Assembly: GCF_035083965.1 (NCBI RefSeq)
Contig: NC_089731.1
Coordinates: 1,478,001 to 1,542,000, forward strand
Source: Branchiostoma lanceolatum
Lineage: Eukaryota > Chordata > Leptocardii > Amphioxiformes > Branchiostomatidae
DNA: 64,000 nucleotides
Reading direction: 5' to 3'
The translations under genes and the position numbers were made by a program. The notes below the pieces were generated by a model. It did no database searches, was not told the origin of the DNA, and saw only the letters and a list, made by a program, of their open reading frames with translations. Positions 1 through 22,700 of the stretch are shown here, in pieces; position 1 is the first letter of the stretch; every line of letters starts with the position of its first letter.

Positions 1-198
1 TTACCCTATAGAGTACAAAAATACCTAGGTGCACCAGTGCAACCAGTCAAAAATTAGGTGCACAGCTCCAATTTTGGGTGTACACAGGTGCACATGCACC
101 CAGTATTTCGAGCCCTGGAAGCACATAACACATCAACCCTTAGATCACACAGGAGGACAGATAACTGTCACATTACGGAAAAAAAACATTTCACTTAC

Positions 199-11088
<10,890 letters not shown>

Positions 11089-11230
11089 CTTCGGCGAAAA
11101 GTCGTCCGATTCCTGTCAGAAATTTCCACCACCGGCGGGGCAAACAATGAGCGACCTGCGCCGAAAATATGGCCGCCCAAATTGACGACCCCCCGCGGAC
11201 AATCAATGTAATTAGTCTGGGCATGCGCAC
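11089..11230 (-). promoter_or_regulatory. CHD4 promoter-proximal region
   Basis: GC-rich, CpG-containing sequence just upstream of the CHD4 start codon. It contains GGGCGGCCATATTTT at about 11,165-11,180 (minus strand), which resembles a YY1 element (GCCAT core), a frequent motif of TATA-less housekeeping promoters. No TATA box is seen. The motif match is by eye. Confidence 0.4.
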
Positions 11231-12339
11231 AGTGACGTCATTAACTAGTTATCGATGAGTTAACGGGATAACCGCATCCCATAATACTCTTAATCCATCA
11301 GTTTTTAATGAGATGCAAGGCACGTCTGATGGTTAGCTGGTATAGCCTTGACCATGGCTCATATTTGACAGTATCACATGACAGAGACAAAAGACCATTC
11401 TAAGCCTTAGGATGAATGGAAAAGATAGTGGAATTTCTTAGAAAAAACCTTAAGAGATGAAATTTAAGACTGTGATGACTTTTAAGAAAAAAAGACACCA
11501 GTCACACTGTAGTAACATCATTTTGGTAACTGAAAGTTTGAAATAGAAATATGTTTCTTTAAATATGTAGATATTTTCAATAAATATGCAATAAAATTTC
11601 CATTGTAAACACCTTTCCTTTAACATTAAGTTACAATATTGTCTCAAAAAATAATTTTTTCCAGAGCAAGAACAAAGATATTTCAACATTTTCTATGTTT
11701 AGGGGTCTGTTAGCTACAAAAGTAAAGGCATTTTATTTTGCACCTTAATTTATAACTGACTTTTTAAATTGATTCATGCACACTTGATAAAAAAAGTAAC
11801 ATTTTTTTCATTATAAAATGCAAGGGAATGTGTTGATAATGTGGCCTTCAGTGCTTGAAACCTTTGTTCTATAACTGTCCAAGTAAGTGTTTTACAAGAT
11901 TTGGTCTCACATTCTCTTCTAAATGCTTCTACCCAGGATGGACGTAGACTTCCAAAACGTTCTTTTTCGATTCATTGTTTTATGGAAGCTGCCATAATGG
12001 GTATTTTCTACCTCTTGAACCCTACTAAATACAGGACTAAGATTCTGTGAAGACTAAGCTGGACCATAATTTCCAACCATGAACTTCTGAGGAACAATCT
12101 CAACGTTTTCTGACTACTGCATTTTAGAAATATGTCATCCTGGAAACTTAATAACCTTCCCTCCTTGGGGATTACCATAGTTAGGCATTATTTTCTGCAG
12201 CCAAGTCAAAACATTGTGACTGTTCTAATATATGCATCATGCATGTTTTGTTCTGCAACACTCAACTAGATAAGCCACACCCCTATGTTTCTTTTCATGA
12301 CTACATTGTACTGACATACAATTACAAACCTCTGATGTT

Positions 12340-12535
12340 ACCTAGTATATATATATGGCCTCCGTCGGTCAGTATTGACCATGGTAAAATCCTAATTCAC
12401 AGCAGCCCTACAGCATCGACTATGGCTAAACAGCTCTATACGAGAATGGCAGTCTCTGCCACAAAAATCACATCTGTAAGCTGACTCAGTTTTGTTGCAA
12501 AGCTCTTTTCTGCGGATCCGCTTTTCTTCTGCGCT
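12340..12535 (-). mobile_element. 3' end of a non-LTR retrotransposon
   Basis: On the minus strand the reading frame ends CDFCGRDCHSRIELFSHSRC and a few residues later stops. A C-x2-C-x-R-x-C-H-S-R-I-x-L-x-S-H-x-R pattern is, from memory, common at the C-terminus of LINE polyproteins. It is followed by GACCGACGGAGG and a short TA-rich tail at 12,345-12,358, consistent with a LINE 3' end. Only this tail is present. The rest of 11,231-13,140 shows nothing I can name apart from a (CA)n run near 12,569. Confidence 0.55.
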
Positions 12536-13148
12536 GTGCATACCTAGTATAGTAAGACAACATATCCACACACACACACACATGGCTGTGATGTATAAAA
12601 ACCCTTTATTTCTTTCATACCAGCACACTGGAATGCTCACTCCTGTAGAAGGGGTCTGTGTTCTTTCCGCAGAAGGATGCAGTCTTGTTTTGACAACAGA
12701 AACCATGGGCAACAATCGAGGTGTATTGCATCTCATTTCAAAATGTTAACGTTCTCAATACATGTGTCTTAAACTAACAATTCTTAGTGTTTCTTTACAT
12801 CATTAACATGGACAATCCATAAGCTTATTCTCTCTTTCAATACTCCATAAATCAATATCAAATACTACTTAATCAATACTGAAAGTAATACTACTCTACA
12901 GTCCTGTTGCAACTTACAATGCTACATCATTACTTCCACTTTCTAGAAACGTTCGTAAACTTTGACCCCTCCTACTCTTTCAGCCCATCCTGTCACAACA
13001 ACTCAAGTCAACCACCCCCATTTCGAAAATGGAAGATTCCAAACACAGATGCTCTTTATGAAAATTTGGACTCTGCCACTTCATAAATGGGGGTGAAAGT
13101 GATTGAGCTATTGAGAGAGGATGCTTTTACATGGTGTTTTTTATTTCT

Positions 13149-16100
13149 TTATTGTGAGCCAGTTGAGAAGAGTGCCAGCAGCCCACCAGCCAGGCCCACA
13201 GACAGCACGTAGTTACTGTGGAGAGAGTTAAGGAACATGGAAAATCATAAAAGATAATATACAAGTTATAAAAGGTCTTAATACCTGTCTTTCATTGATC
13301 ACTTTCCTATTCCACTACTTTTAAGTCTTCTATGTCATGTTAGGCAAGACAAACTGTAAACAAGCACCTCCCCCACCCCCTCCACACACAATCTACTCAA
13401 ACATCACCAACACAAGACATAAAACTTGGAAGTTATGCTACAGTACCTTAACGGGGCCAAAAATGTAATCATTTTGAGGTCTCATTTAAGTTAAGACAAA
13501 ATATCAACTGAAGACAGTCCACCCAGGAATTCTTGAGTTATCATGTTCACACATGAGCACAGACACAACCAACTGAAAACATAACTTCTAGGTGAAACTT
13601 TTTTTTATAGAAAAAAAAGGGAAAATGGGGGCATTGCGAGGAAGGATGCTTTAGAGAATTTTAAGTTAAAATGGGGCATGTGACCTACATTGTAGTAGCA
13701 TCCCTGGTCAATCAGAATTTTGCACTTGTCAGAGAATCTGTTCCCCAGGGCATGGGAGCACTTCGCCACTGATCCTCACTTTAGATTAACTCATGTGCAG
13801 TGCAGGTAATAGCAAGTGCAAAAGGATACATGGTGGGGTTGAGTGATATTTCGTACTGTACTCTATGCTACTACATGTAATGATAAGTGCATTATAAGGA
13901 TACTTATTGGAAAATCTTAAACTTTGATCCAACACAAGAATAGACTCACCATGAATTTTGGGTTGGACCTCCAACCTTCGTCAGATATATAAGGATACTT
14001 ATCTTTTTATTGTCAAATGCTACAAGACAAATGCTATGAAAAGGATACACGGTGGGGTTGAGCGAGCGCAGGATGAAGAAGGAGGCGACGATGACGAGGA
14101 ACAGGAAGAGCGCGTTGTTGTAGAAGATGGAGAAGGTCGTGGCCTCGTAGTCCGCAACCTCGTTCTTCTTCCACAGGATCCTGGGAATAAAAAACAAACA
14201 AACAAGTTCAGAAACTCAGTATCAAGTCTCTACTACTAATACTAGCACAACCACGTTCTTCTACCACAGGATCCTGGAGGAGAAAAAAGAAATGAAGAAA
14301 AAGGATTAACTTTTTCACTGAAAAATGATTAACTCTTTCTCTGCAAGACCTCACAGATCCTGGACGACAAATAAAAAAAAGTTTATATCTTATGTTTTCT
14401 CAGGTAGATCTCACAGAGTAAAATAGTTTCTAGAATACGCTCTGAGGTGCTTACAAGTACACATCATCAGTGATGAACCCAGGATCACAATACACCCTTA
14501 CATGTTCTTGGATGACCCAGACAAAGTAGATCAATACCCGTCTATGTCCAAATGGCTTGTTTCCACCACCCTGGGCTACAAAACCACAACCATTTGCAAG
14601 GTCTTTCCTGCTGCCTCCAACCCAAATGCTTTCCAACACCACATCTACATACTCTGCCCAAATGTGTCACAAGTATGATATCATGATAAAGAAACTTGCT
14701 CTTTCGGGTGACATCTAATTTTCAGTAAACCTTATTCTGGATTGAAAACCGGGCAGATTGAAGCTGTGCCTGTTTCTGTATATTTTTCTGGGGCAGAGTA
14801 AAGGTTTTCTTATGTACCATTTTTGTTCTAAAATCATAATATCCCACATTGTTAATTTCAAGGCTACTTACTGTTTCCAAGTGTGATTACTGTCTCACCT
14901 TTCGTCCTTCTCCTTGCGAGACATCTTCTTGGAGTCAGCGTCCGACAGTTTCTTCATCACCTCGCGGGAGACGGCATCCTCGCGCTGTAGGGCAACCCTG
15001 GGGGGAGGGGAGAGTTTAAAACTCTAAACATTTCATGCAGATATGTTTAATATATACTACGTATAGTGATATACTTCCTTCAGACCATCAGTATGTTCCA
15101 ACTTTGGCCTTAAGATTGGTTCCGGATGCCCTTGTAGTCCCCTCTATTTGAGGGATAGATACTCAATGCAACAGTTAGTAACACTTGTGTTTCAGGTTAT
15201 TCTACATTAATTCTAGTTAAAGCGGTTCTGTGGAACAGCCTGCCTGTAGATGCCCAGCGTGATCCAACGCTATGGACTTTTAAGACCAGGATATAGAGCT
15301 CTAGGGACTGGCCTGACGATCATGACTTGTATGATTATGATAACTATTAACCAATTATTCATTTTTGCTGTAAATTGTTTGTTATCTTATTTATTTATTT
15401 ATTTCCCGTGCCCCCCCCCCCCCACCTCCACTTGGACCCCTGGGAAGAACGGACATGTATATATATGTATATGTACTGGCCGACAGGGCCTTCCAAGAAA
15501 AATAAAGGTTTACTTACTTACTTACCTACTAATATCTCTTGTATTGGAGAGAGATTCTTGAAGTAAGTCAACATTATTTAGTGTTAGACACAGCCTCTAC
15601 ACTTTTGTTTTGTCAGACTTAATTGTGCTTGAGGACAAACTTGATCTTATTGTAGATGAAGGTTTGTCTGTGCTTGAGGTGATTTCATATTATTTATGGT
15701 TAGAGTTATTGAATTTACTTAGACGAGAGCCAACTTGTGCTTTAAGTTTAACTACATTACTTTGTGTGAGACATTGCAGGACTTACTTGTGCTTGAGGAC
15801 GAACTTGATCTTCTTGTAGATGAAGGTTTGTTTATGCTTGAGATGATTCTATATCATTTATGGTTAGAGTTACTGTAGTAACTTAGACGAGAGCTTACTT
15901 GTGCTTTAAGCGAGTCTACATGTACATCACTTTGTGTTAGACATTGCAGGACTTACTTGTGCTTGAAGTGAGTCTTAAAGAGAATGAAAGATTCCTTGTG
16001 TCCGACTTACTTGTGCTTGAGGACGAACTTGACGTTCTTGTAGGCGAAGGCAATGAGCCAGGTGCAGACCAGGGTCATGACCCCGAACACCACGGCGGAC

Positions 16101-17054
16101 TGGAACAGGTCCATCTGGTGGATACGCCAGTACAGCCCTGGGAACAAGAACAGAGGTGTGTTACAGCCCTGGGAACAAGGACAGACAAGTTTTATTACCT
16201 TTCGATCAAGAACAGAAGCATTCAGGCAAAGTAATTTGTTCTCAGAATACTGCTCATAACATCAACCTGCCGGGTTACACAAATCTGCCTAAGTACATGT
16301 TTGATAACCCAGGTATGCACAGGTAACTTAAGATATAGAGGAGTGTATTGCACTGTTAGACATTGGATTGGAGATTGTTTTGGGATGTATCTTTTTGGGG
16401 TGGCGGAATTATGTACCCTGGTTTTTCAACACGAACTATGAATTATTGAAAGGCAAACAGGTACAGTAACTGATTATTTGTTTCATATCAAAGGCTTCGA
16501 GCGGAAATGCAACTAAAAATCATTTTTTTTACACCAAGTTACCATTCTAGCCACTACTTTTCTATTCAGTTAACTCCCAACCCAACCTGGTAACGTAGCG
16601 GTAAGGGGGTATGATACTACATCTTTTCTCTGGAACGAAAAAAAAAATCTTATGCTACAGTACGGCCGAACTTGTGATAAAAATGTATCCATTCCAAAAC
16701 CGGCTTAGCAATCCACACTACTCCAATGTTACGTGACGTTATCAATTATCGATTCTACGCTGGAATTTCGTGGATTTAGCATTTTATACGTTGAAAGCGG
16801 CTCGAAAAAACTACTTGTTTGCGTACGAAACAAGGGGAGGGGGGCACACATGCTGCCACGTATGCAACGCTAACAGACTTCGCACCCAAATTTAGCACAA
16901 CTTGGCGCTTTTTTCCGGACTACTTACATATCGGGATGGCCGAAACGATGAAGGCGTTTCCGTAGAAGAGGGCCGAGGACTTGGTGGTCACATTTCGGCT
17001 GAAATCTTGAAGAAGAAGTTCCTCTTCCTTCGTAAGTTTCTTTCCTGCCGCCAT
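13149..17054 (-). CDS. SSR3: Translocon-associated protein subunit gamma (TRAP-gamma)
   Basis: Five exons with matching phases: 16928-17054 (ATG), 16011-16137, 14899-14997, 14049-14180 and 13149-13215 (TAA). They give 183 residues; the human protein has 185. Sequence landmarks are the N-terminal [56 protein letters not shown]-like text, the basic loop [20 protein letters not shown] and ending [20 protein letters not shown]. Four hydrophobic segments fit the known four-helix topology. TRAP-gamma sits in the ER membrane next to the Sec61 channel and helps some proteins enter the ER. A YY1-like AAGATGGCGGC overlaps the start codon. A polyadenylation signal AATAAA overlaps the stop codon (13,147-13,152), and another AATAAA follows a few bases later. 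Confidence 0.95.
13818..13850 (-). repeat. Copy of the 3' end of SSR3 exon 4
   Basis: About 33 nt matching the exon-4 end and its donor (the aaaaggatacacggtggggttg segment of the true exon, split here by one or two differences). It lies 230 bp downstream in the transcript. A matching pair of copies of the exon-4 start with its acceptor (CCACAGGATCCTG) lies on the other side at about 14,250-14,285 and, more degraded, 14,340-14,375. Confidence 0.6.
15215..15520 (+). mobile_element. Truncated non-LTR retrotransposon 3' end
   Basis: The plus strand reads [19 protein letters not shown], then KTRI and a stop. This WNSLP...TFK pattern is common at the end of LINE (CR1/L2/jockey-type) reverse transcriptase proteins. 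A 3' UTR follows, with a run of about 14 C, then AATAAAGGTTTACTTACTTA with CTTA repeats as the tail. The piece is inserted in an SSR3 intron in the opposite orientation. Confidence 0.6.
15560..16010 (-). repeat. Tandem partial copies of the 3' end of SSR3 exon 2
   Basis: Copies of the exon-2 end (encoding KFVLKHK in the true exon, with its ACTTAC/GTAAGT donor) start at about 15,606, 15,778 and 15,950, close to 172 bp apart. They differ by substitutions and indels. They lie in the intron just downstream of the true exon 2 in the transcript. Confidence 0.7.
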
Positions 17055-17365
17055 CTTGGACACTGCGGTGGTTTAGGAGAGGCCGAACATTGCCGAACAT
17101 TGCCGAAATGGTTTCCGTCGAGAGGTCGGCTCGAACGCTGACTTCCGGAGATTGCCGACAAAATACTGCAGTTTCAGATAACACCGCTAGGTTATATCTA
17201 ATGTCTATCAAATACCTCTTTGATAACGGTGAAAAGGGAATTCATAAGCACTGTACTTATAAAATGTGACATTTGTAGTAAAAGATATCACACTAAATTT
17301 CTGGTGATATAGGTTATTGTTGCCTAGCATAGATTAAACATAAAACTGTGACATAGCAATGTGGC

Positions 17366-17393
17366 CTGCATACCCCACATGTGGGGTATGCAG
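17366..17393. repeat. Perfect 28-bp palindrome
   Basis: The sequence from 17,366 to 17,393 equals its own reverse complement over all 28 bases, with CACATGTG (an E-box-type core) at the centre. It lies in the intergenic stretch between the divergent SSR3 and receptor A promoters (17,055-17,950), where nothing else is recognisable. Confidence 0.85.
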
Positions 17394-17955
17394 ACATCAA
17401 TTTTTCAAAACTTGTGGGGCATTGCCACTAAGAAGCAATGATCATATTAATATACTAGATATGATAAGCAAGAGGTGTATTACATGCATATGTATATTTT
17501 TGCGTTGTATGGTGTAAACAATAAATAAACAACCTTCACCAAAGTGTTATACTACATGTAGTAGGATATACTAGGACCCTTCTCAGAAACGTCGTGGTAG
17601 CCTAGCCTCCTTCGCAGACTTCCAGAATTTACTACTGGATTAACGATTTTCAACATAGGCAAAGTTCTCTATGCCGGAAACAGGTGTTGGCGCCCCAGGC
17701 CAACTCCCTTTCCCGGCCGATAGTGAACTTGAAAATTGCGAATCAGCGAAAATAAAAGCTACCGATCCAGAAGTCTGCGAAAGAGGCTACGTTCAACAAT
17801 TGGCGCCGAAACCCAACGCCGCGTCCCTACACTGTTTACACTGAAAACAAACCCCAGACGCTGTTGTTGCTGTTCCCTTTGAAGTCATGATCAGTGTCGC
17901 GGTGATTGACAGGTCTGCACACGACAGGTACGCTCGCCATGACAACGGGACAACA

Positions 17956-18021
17956 CCAGGCACAGTTACACCTGCCGTATTGTGTAAAAAGGCGGACTGA
18001 CGCGCGGGGCCCGCAGTTGGG
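17956..18021 (+). promoter_or_regulatory. Promoter-proximal block shared by receptors A and B (A copy)
   Basis: A segment of about 66 bp starting CCAGGCACAGTTACACCTGC and ending CCCGCAGTTGGG, with GACTGACGCGCGGGG in the middle. It is nearly the same as 34,671-34,735 upstream of receptor B, while the sequence around it has diverged. It lies about 230 bp upstream of the 5' UTR exon donor. Its conservation and place suggest a core promoter or a short upstream control element. Receptor C has no such block in front of it. Confidence 0.6.
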
Positions 18022-18079
18022 TGATCGACCGGCGGGGCCCTAGGCCCAGGCCCGATCGTGCTCCCCCCGAGTCAATGAA

Positions 18080-18250
18080 GGCTTTCCGGATGGTCCATAG
18101 TAGCTGCACAGAGACAATAACCCTAGAAGGGTAGCAGAGGATTTTTTGAAGGACGCGGTGTACATGTCTTCCTGTGGAAGAGAGAAGTTACCGTCAAAGT
18201 TCTAAGAAGGGAAAACCTGCGCAAGTTCATCATCAACTGCTGACATAAAC
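18080..18250 (+). other. Receptor A 5' UTR exon (start uncertain)
   Basis: The sequence ends CTGACATAAAC|GTGAGT at 18,250. It matches the receptor B leader, which ends TAAAC|GTGAGTCC at 34,976, and the two intron starts are also alike. The acceptor of the next exon is at 19,702-19,703, 19 nt before the start codon. The transcription start is a guess from the position of the shared block. Intron 18,251-19,703 holds only a poly-G run near 19,337 and no other recognisable feature. Confidence 0.55.
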
Positions 18251-19722
18251 GTGAGTTCAAACATTTTTTCTCACGTAGCATTCTTTAAATAAAATAATCC
18301 ATATAACGTTATCAGTATTGGGCTTGTGGTCTAGAAATCTTTAACAAAGACTAAGTGTTTTATAGATCAACTTTGCTTTACTGCATTCAAGCACGGATAG
18401 TATTACACGAGTCGAGATAATAGAGCAACAGTTTGCCGTGTACCTACAATGGGCCCCACTATATGCAAGTGCACCAAGCCCCAACACCTGGGAATCTATA
18501 GATCTTCATGGTATCTAATTTGTGGGTAAGTGCAAATACTTTGCTATAGTCCTCATTTCCGAATGGTTATGACTTTTGGGTAGCATATATCTTTTACCCA
18601 CGGGGAAAATAATGTAGGCTTGACTTTGGCCCCTTTTGTTTGAAACCCTAGTATTCATGTTTGTTGGAGCATAGATAATTAGATAACCTTTGCCTAGAAG
18701 CTTATGTTTTCGGTGCCATTTGTGGGTGTGTTTGTGGGTGTGTTTTTGGACATCATAAACTTGTAGATGGATTTTTTAATATATTTGGTACATGTACATT
18801 AATATTTGGGCAGGTCTCTGGAATTATGGACGACCTGGTGGGTTTCTATGGTACTGCAGTAGAGTGTCTCAGCTTTTATATCTTGTGTTCTAGAAATATG
18901 CTATAGTATGGGCAGGGCACTTGAGCGGTAGATACATGTAGCTCCTAGGCTAAGATAGAAGTCACATTGGTTTTGGCTATTCTCCAAGCAGAGGTTTCGG
19001 TTGAGTGGGGTAGGAGTGTCCGCGGGATTTTTTCCTGTAAACAAGCTTTCTGTAACAAGATAGTACATTCAGGATTAGGGGTGCGGACGTATGTTATTTG
19101 GTAGGAGAAAATCATTAATGTACATATATATGAAATTGAATTATACGAGGACTTCATTTACATATTGGACTATGCATGCCTGTAGCATTATTCATGCAAA
19201 TTAGATCCTGATTTGCATAGTGAGAATCTAATTACGTCAACAGTTACTGAGCTGTCAGGCTACAAAAATCATGATAATTCGTCATCACCTTCTCTTTCAA
19301 GGTCTGGAACAAAATCGGCCACCGCAGATACAGGGAGGGGGGGGGGGGGCACACATACAGCAAGTACTCTGTCACAAGAGCTATCTACCATTAAAAGCTC
19401 ACGCCCATAGCATGTCCAGAAAACCATCAAAAGCCAATTGGAGGACTTTTATTGAACTTGACCTTTGATTTCCCGACCAGCTACCCGCAAACGAAATACA
19501 CAAAGATCCATACATACCATCTCGTCCGGCTGTTCACAAACAAACACACACACTGCACCCAAATTATGTCCTTCTCGGCGAAGGTACAAAAAAGTTATGA
19601 CACCTAATGTAGCAACTATGTATGGGATGTATGATACATTACAAATGGTATTGGACCGGTGTGATAATGGTCATCATTAAACACTCTAACTTTTTTTTCA
19701 CAGAAATTCTCAAGATATCATC

Positions 19723-22700
19723 ATGGCTTCGACGTCAAGCTTTACAGACAAGGTGAAGCCGAAAGAGTGGGATATAATGGGGAAAAAGACTCTTTCGACA
19801 CTGGACTTATCTATGAAAAACCTAAATCAACTGCCCAAGGAACTTTTCGAACTAAAGGAATTAGAGGCCTTAGATTTGACAGGCAACAGGAACATTGATG
19901 TCTCCAATGAGCTGATCAAACTGACCAACCTGAAATTGTTGTGTTTAGATGACTGTGGCCTTAAGACAGTTCCCGCTGTCGTTACGAAAATTCCGCAGGT
20001 AAAAACACTGATCCTCGGTAAGAACAAGAACATCACACTGCCGGATGAGATTTCTACTCTCATCAGCTTAACTACTCTGGTATTAAGGGACTGTAACTTG
20101 GACACGCTGCCACCAGTTGTGCTGAAACTATCAAACTTACGGGAGCTGGATCTAAGTGATAATCCGATTTCCTTGCCAGATGAGATGTGCAGGCTGAGCA
20201 AGTTGAAAGTGCTGAAACTAGATAACTGTAATCTGACCACCGTTCCACCGGCAGTACTGAAACTCCCCCAGCTGGAGGAACTGGACCTCAGCGGGAACAG
20301 GCGGATCCACCTGCCGGATGAGCTGACCGGACTCACCAACATCCGGGTACTCAAACTACGGAGAACAGGCATGGTCACAGTTCCTCCGGTAGTGTGGAGA
20401 CTGACACAGTTAGAACGGTTGGAACTGTACTGCAACCCGATACAGACGTTACCCGCGGAAGTTGAACAGCTCATTTACATGAAACACTTGGGTCTGCCAG
20501 ACTGCCAGCTGCGCACACTTCCACCTGAACTGTGGAGACTGACACAGTTAGAACGGCTGGACCTGAGCGGGAACCCACTACAAATGCTACCCGCGGAAAT
20601 TGGACAGCTCACTAACGTCAAACAGTTATATTTGTGCATGTGCGAGCTGTACACACTCCCACCTGAAGTGTGGAGACTGACGCGGTTAGAAGAGTTGGAT
20701 CTGAGCTGGAACCCACTACAGACGTTACCAGCGGAAATTGGACAGATCACTAACGTCAAACACTTGAATCTGTCCGGCTGCCAGCTGCACACACTCCCAC
20801 CTGAAGTGTGGATACTGGCACAGTTAGAATGGCTGGACCTGAGCCATAACGCACTACAGACGTTACCAGCGGGAGTTAGTCAACTCACGAGCGTCAAACA
20901 CTTGGATCTGTCCCAATGCCCGTGGCTGCGCACACTTCCACCTGACCTGGGGCAACTGCCACAGTTAGAATGGCTAGACATGAACCATAACCCACTACAG
21001 ACGTTACCCGCGGAAGTTGGCCAGCTCACTAACATGAAACACTTAAATCTGCTCGACTGCCATTTGCACACACTCCCACAAGAAGTGTGGAGACTGACAC
21101 AGTTAGAAGAGTTGGACCTGAGCGACAACTCATTACAGACGTTACCCGTGGGAATTGGACAGCTCTATAACGTCAAATACTTACGTCTGTCCAACTGCGA
21201 GCTGCAAAAACTCCCATCTGAAGTGGGGAAATTGACAAAATTAGAACGGTTGGACCTGAGCTCTAACCCACTCCTGACGTCGTTACCCGTCGAAGTCGGA
21301 CAGCTCACTAGTATCAAGTACTTGGATTTGTCTGGGTGCAAGCTGCACACAATCCAATCTGAAGTGTGGAGGCTGACACAGTTAGAAGAGTTAAACCTGA
21401 GCTCTAATCCATTACAGGCGCTACCGGCGGCAGTCGGACAGCTCACTAACGTGAGACACTTGAATCTATCCCACTGTTACCTGCGCACACTCCCACCTGA
21501 AGTGTGGAGACTGATACCGTTAGAAAGGGTGGACCTGCGCTCTAACCCACTACAGACGTTACCGGCGGAAGTTGGACAGCTCACTAACGTCAAACACTTG
21601 GATATGTCCTACTGCAGCCTGCGCACACTCCCACCTGAAGTGGGGAGGCTGACACAGTTAGAATGGCTGGAGCTGAGCTTTAACCCACTACAGACGTTAC
21701 CCGCGGAAGCAGGACAGCTCACTAGCATCGAACGCTTGGATCTGTCCCACTGCCAGCTGCACACACTCCCAGCTGAAGTGGGGAGGCTGACACAGTTAGA
21801 ATGGCTGGAGCTGAGCTATAACCCACTACAGACGTTACCCGCGGAAGTTGGACAGCTCACTAACGTAAAACACTTGGATCTGTCCCACTGCCAGCTGCAC
21901 ACACTCCCAGCTGAAGTGGGGAGACTGACACAGTTAGAATGGCTGGACCTGAGCTCTAACCCATTACAGACATTACCCGCGGAAATTGGACAGCTCATTA
22001 ACGTCGAGCAATTGGATCTGTCCGACTGTCAGTTGCATACACTCCCACCTGAAGTGGGGAGGCTGACACAGTTAGAATGGCTGGACCTGAGCTCTAACCC
22101 ACTACAGACGCTACCCGCGGAGGTAGGACAGCTCAACAGCCTATCATCTCTTAAAGTCCATGGAAATCCACTTATAAAGCCACCAGCTGAAATTTGTAAT
22201 GAAGGCGTCGGTGCTATCAGAGAATACTTTGAAGAAATTGGACGCTCAACGGAAGATGCATCCATCCGTTTGAAAGTTGCTGTTTTAGGACAGATGACGG
22301 CGGGAAAAACAAGCCTTGTACGGACGCTACTCAGTGGTGCTCCAAACCTAACATGGCCAGAGGACCGCACACATTGTGTAGAGATAACTCAGTGGGCACC
22401 TGATGACAACATTACGTTTGAAGTGTACGACTTTGGCGGGCATGATGTGTACCATCTGACTAATCAGTTTTTTTTTACACAAGGCACTTTGAATTTATTG
22501 ACAGTGAATCTCCAAGCTTACAACTGCACGGCACAGAGTTACACAACAGACGTGGGGTTTTGGCTTGACACACTGAACGCCCGAGTGCCGGGAGCGATGG
22601 TCACAATAGTGTGTAGCAAGACGGACATGTGCAGTGATATAGAAATAAAGCAGAGGACCAGAGATATCCGGGAACGTTTCACGCAGCAACATGACATCTG

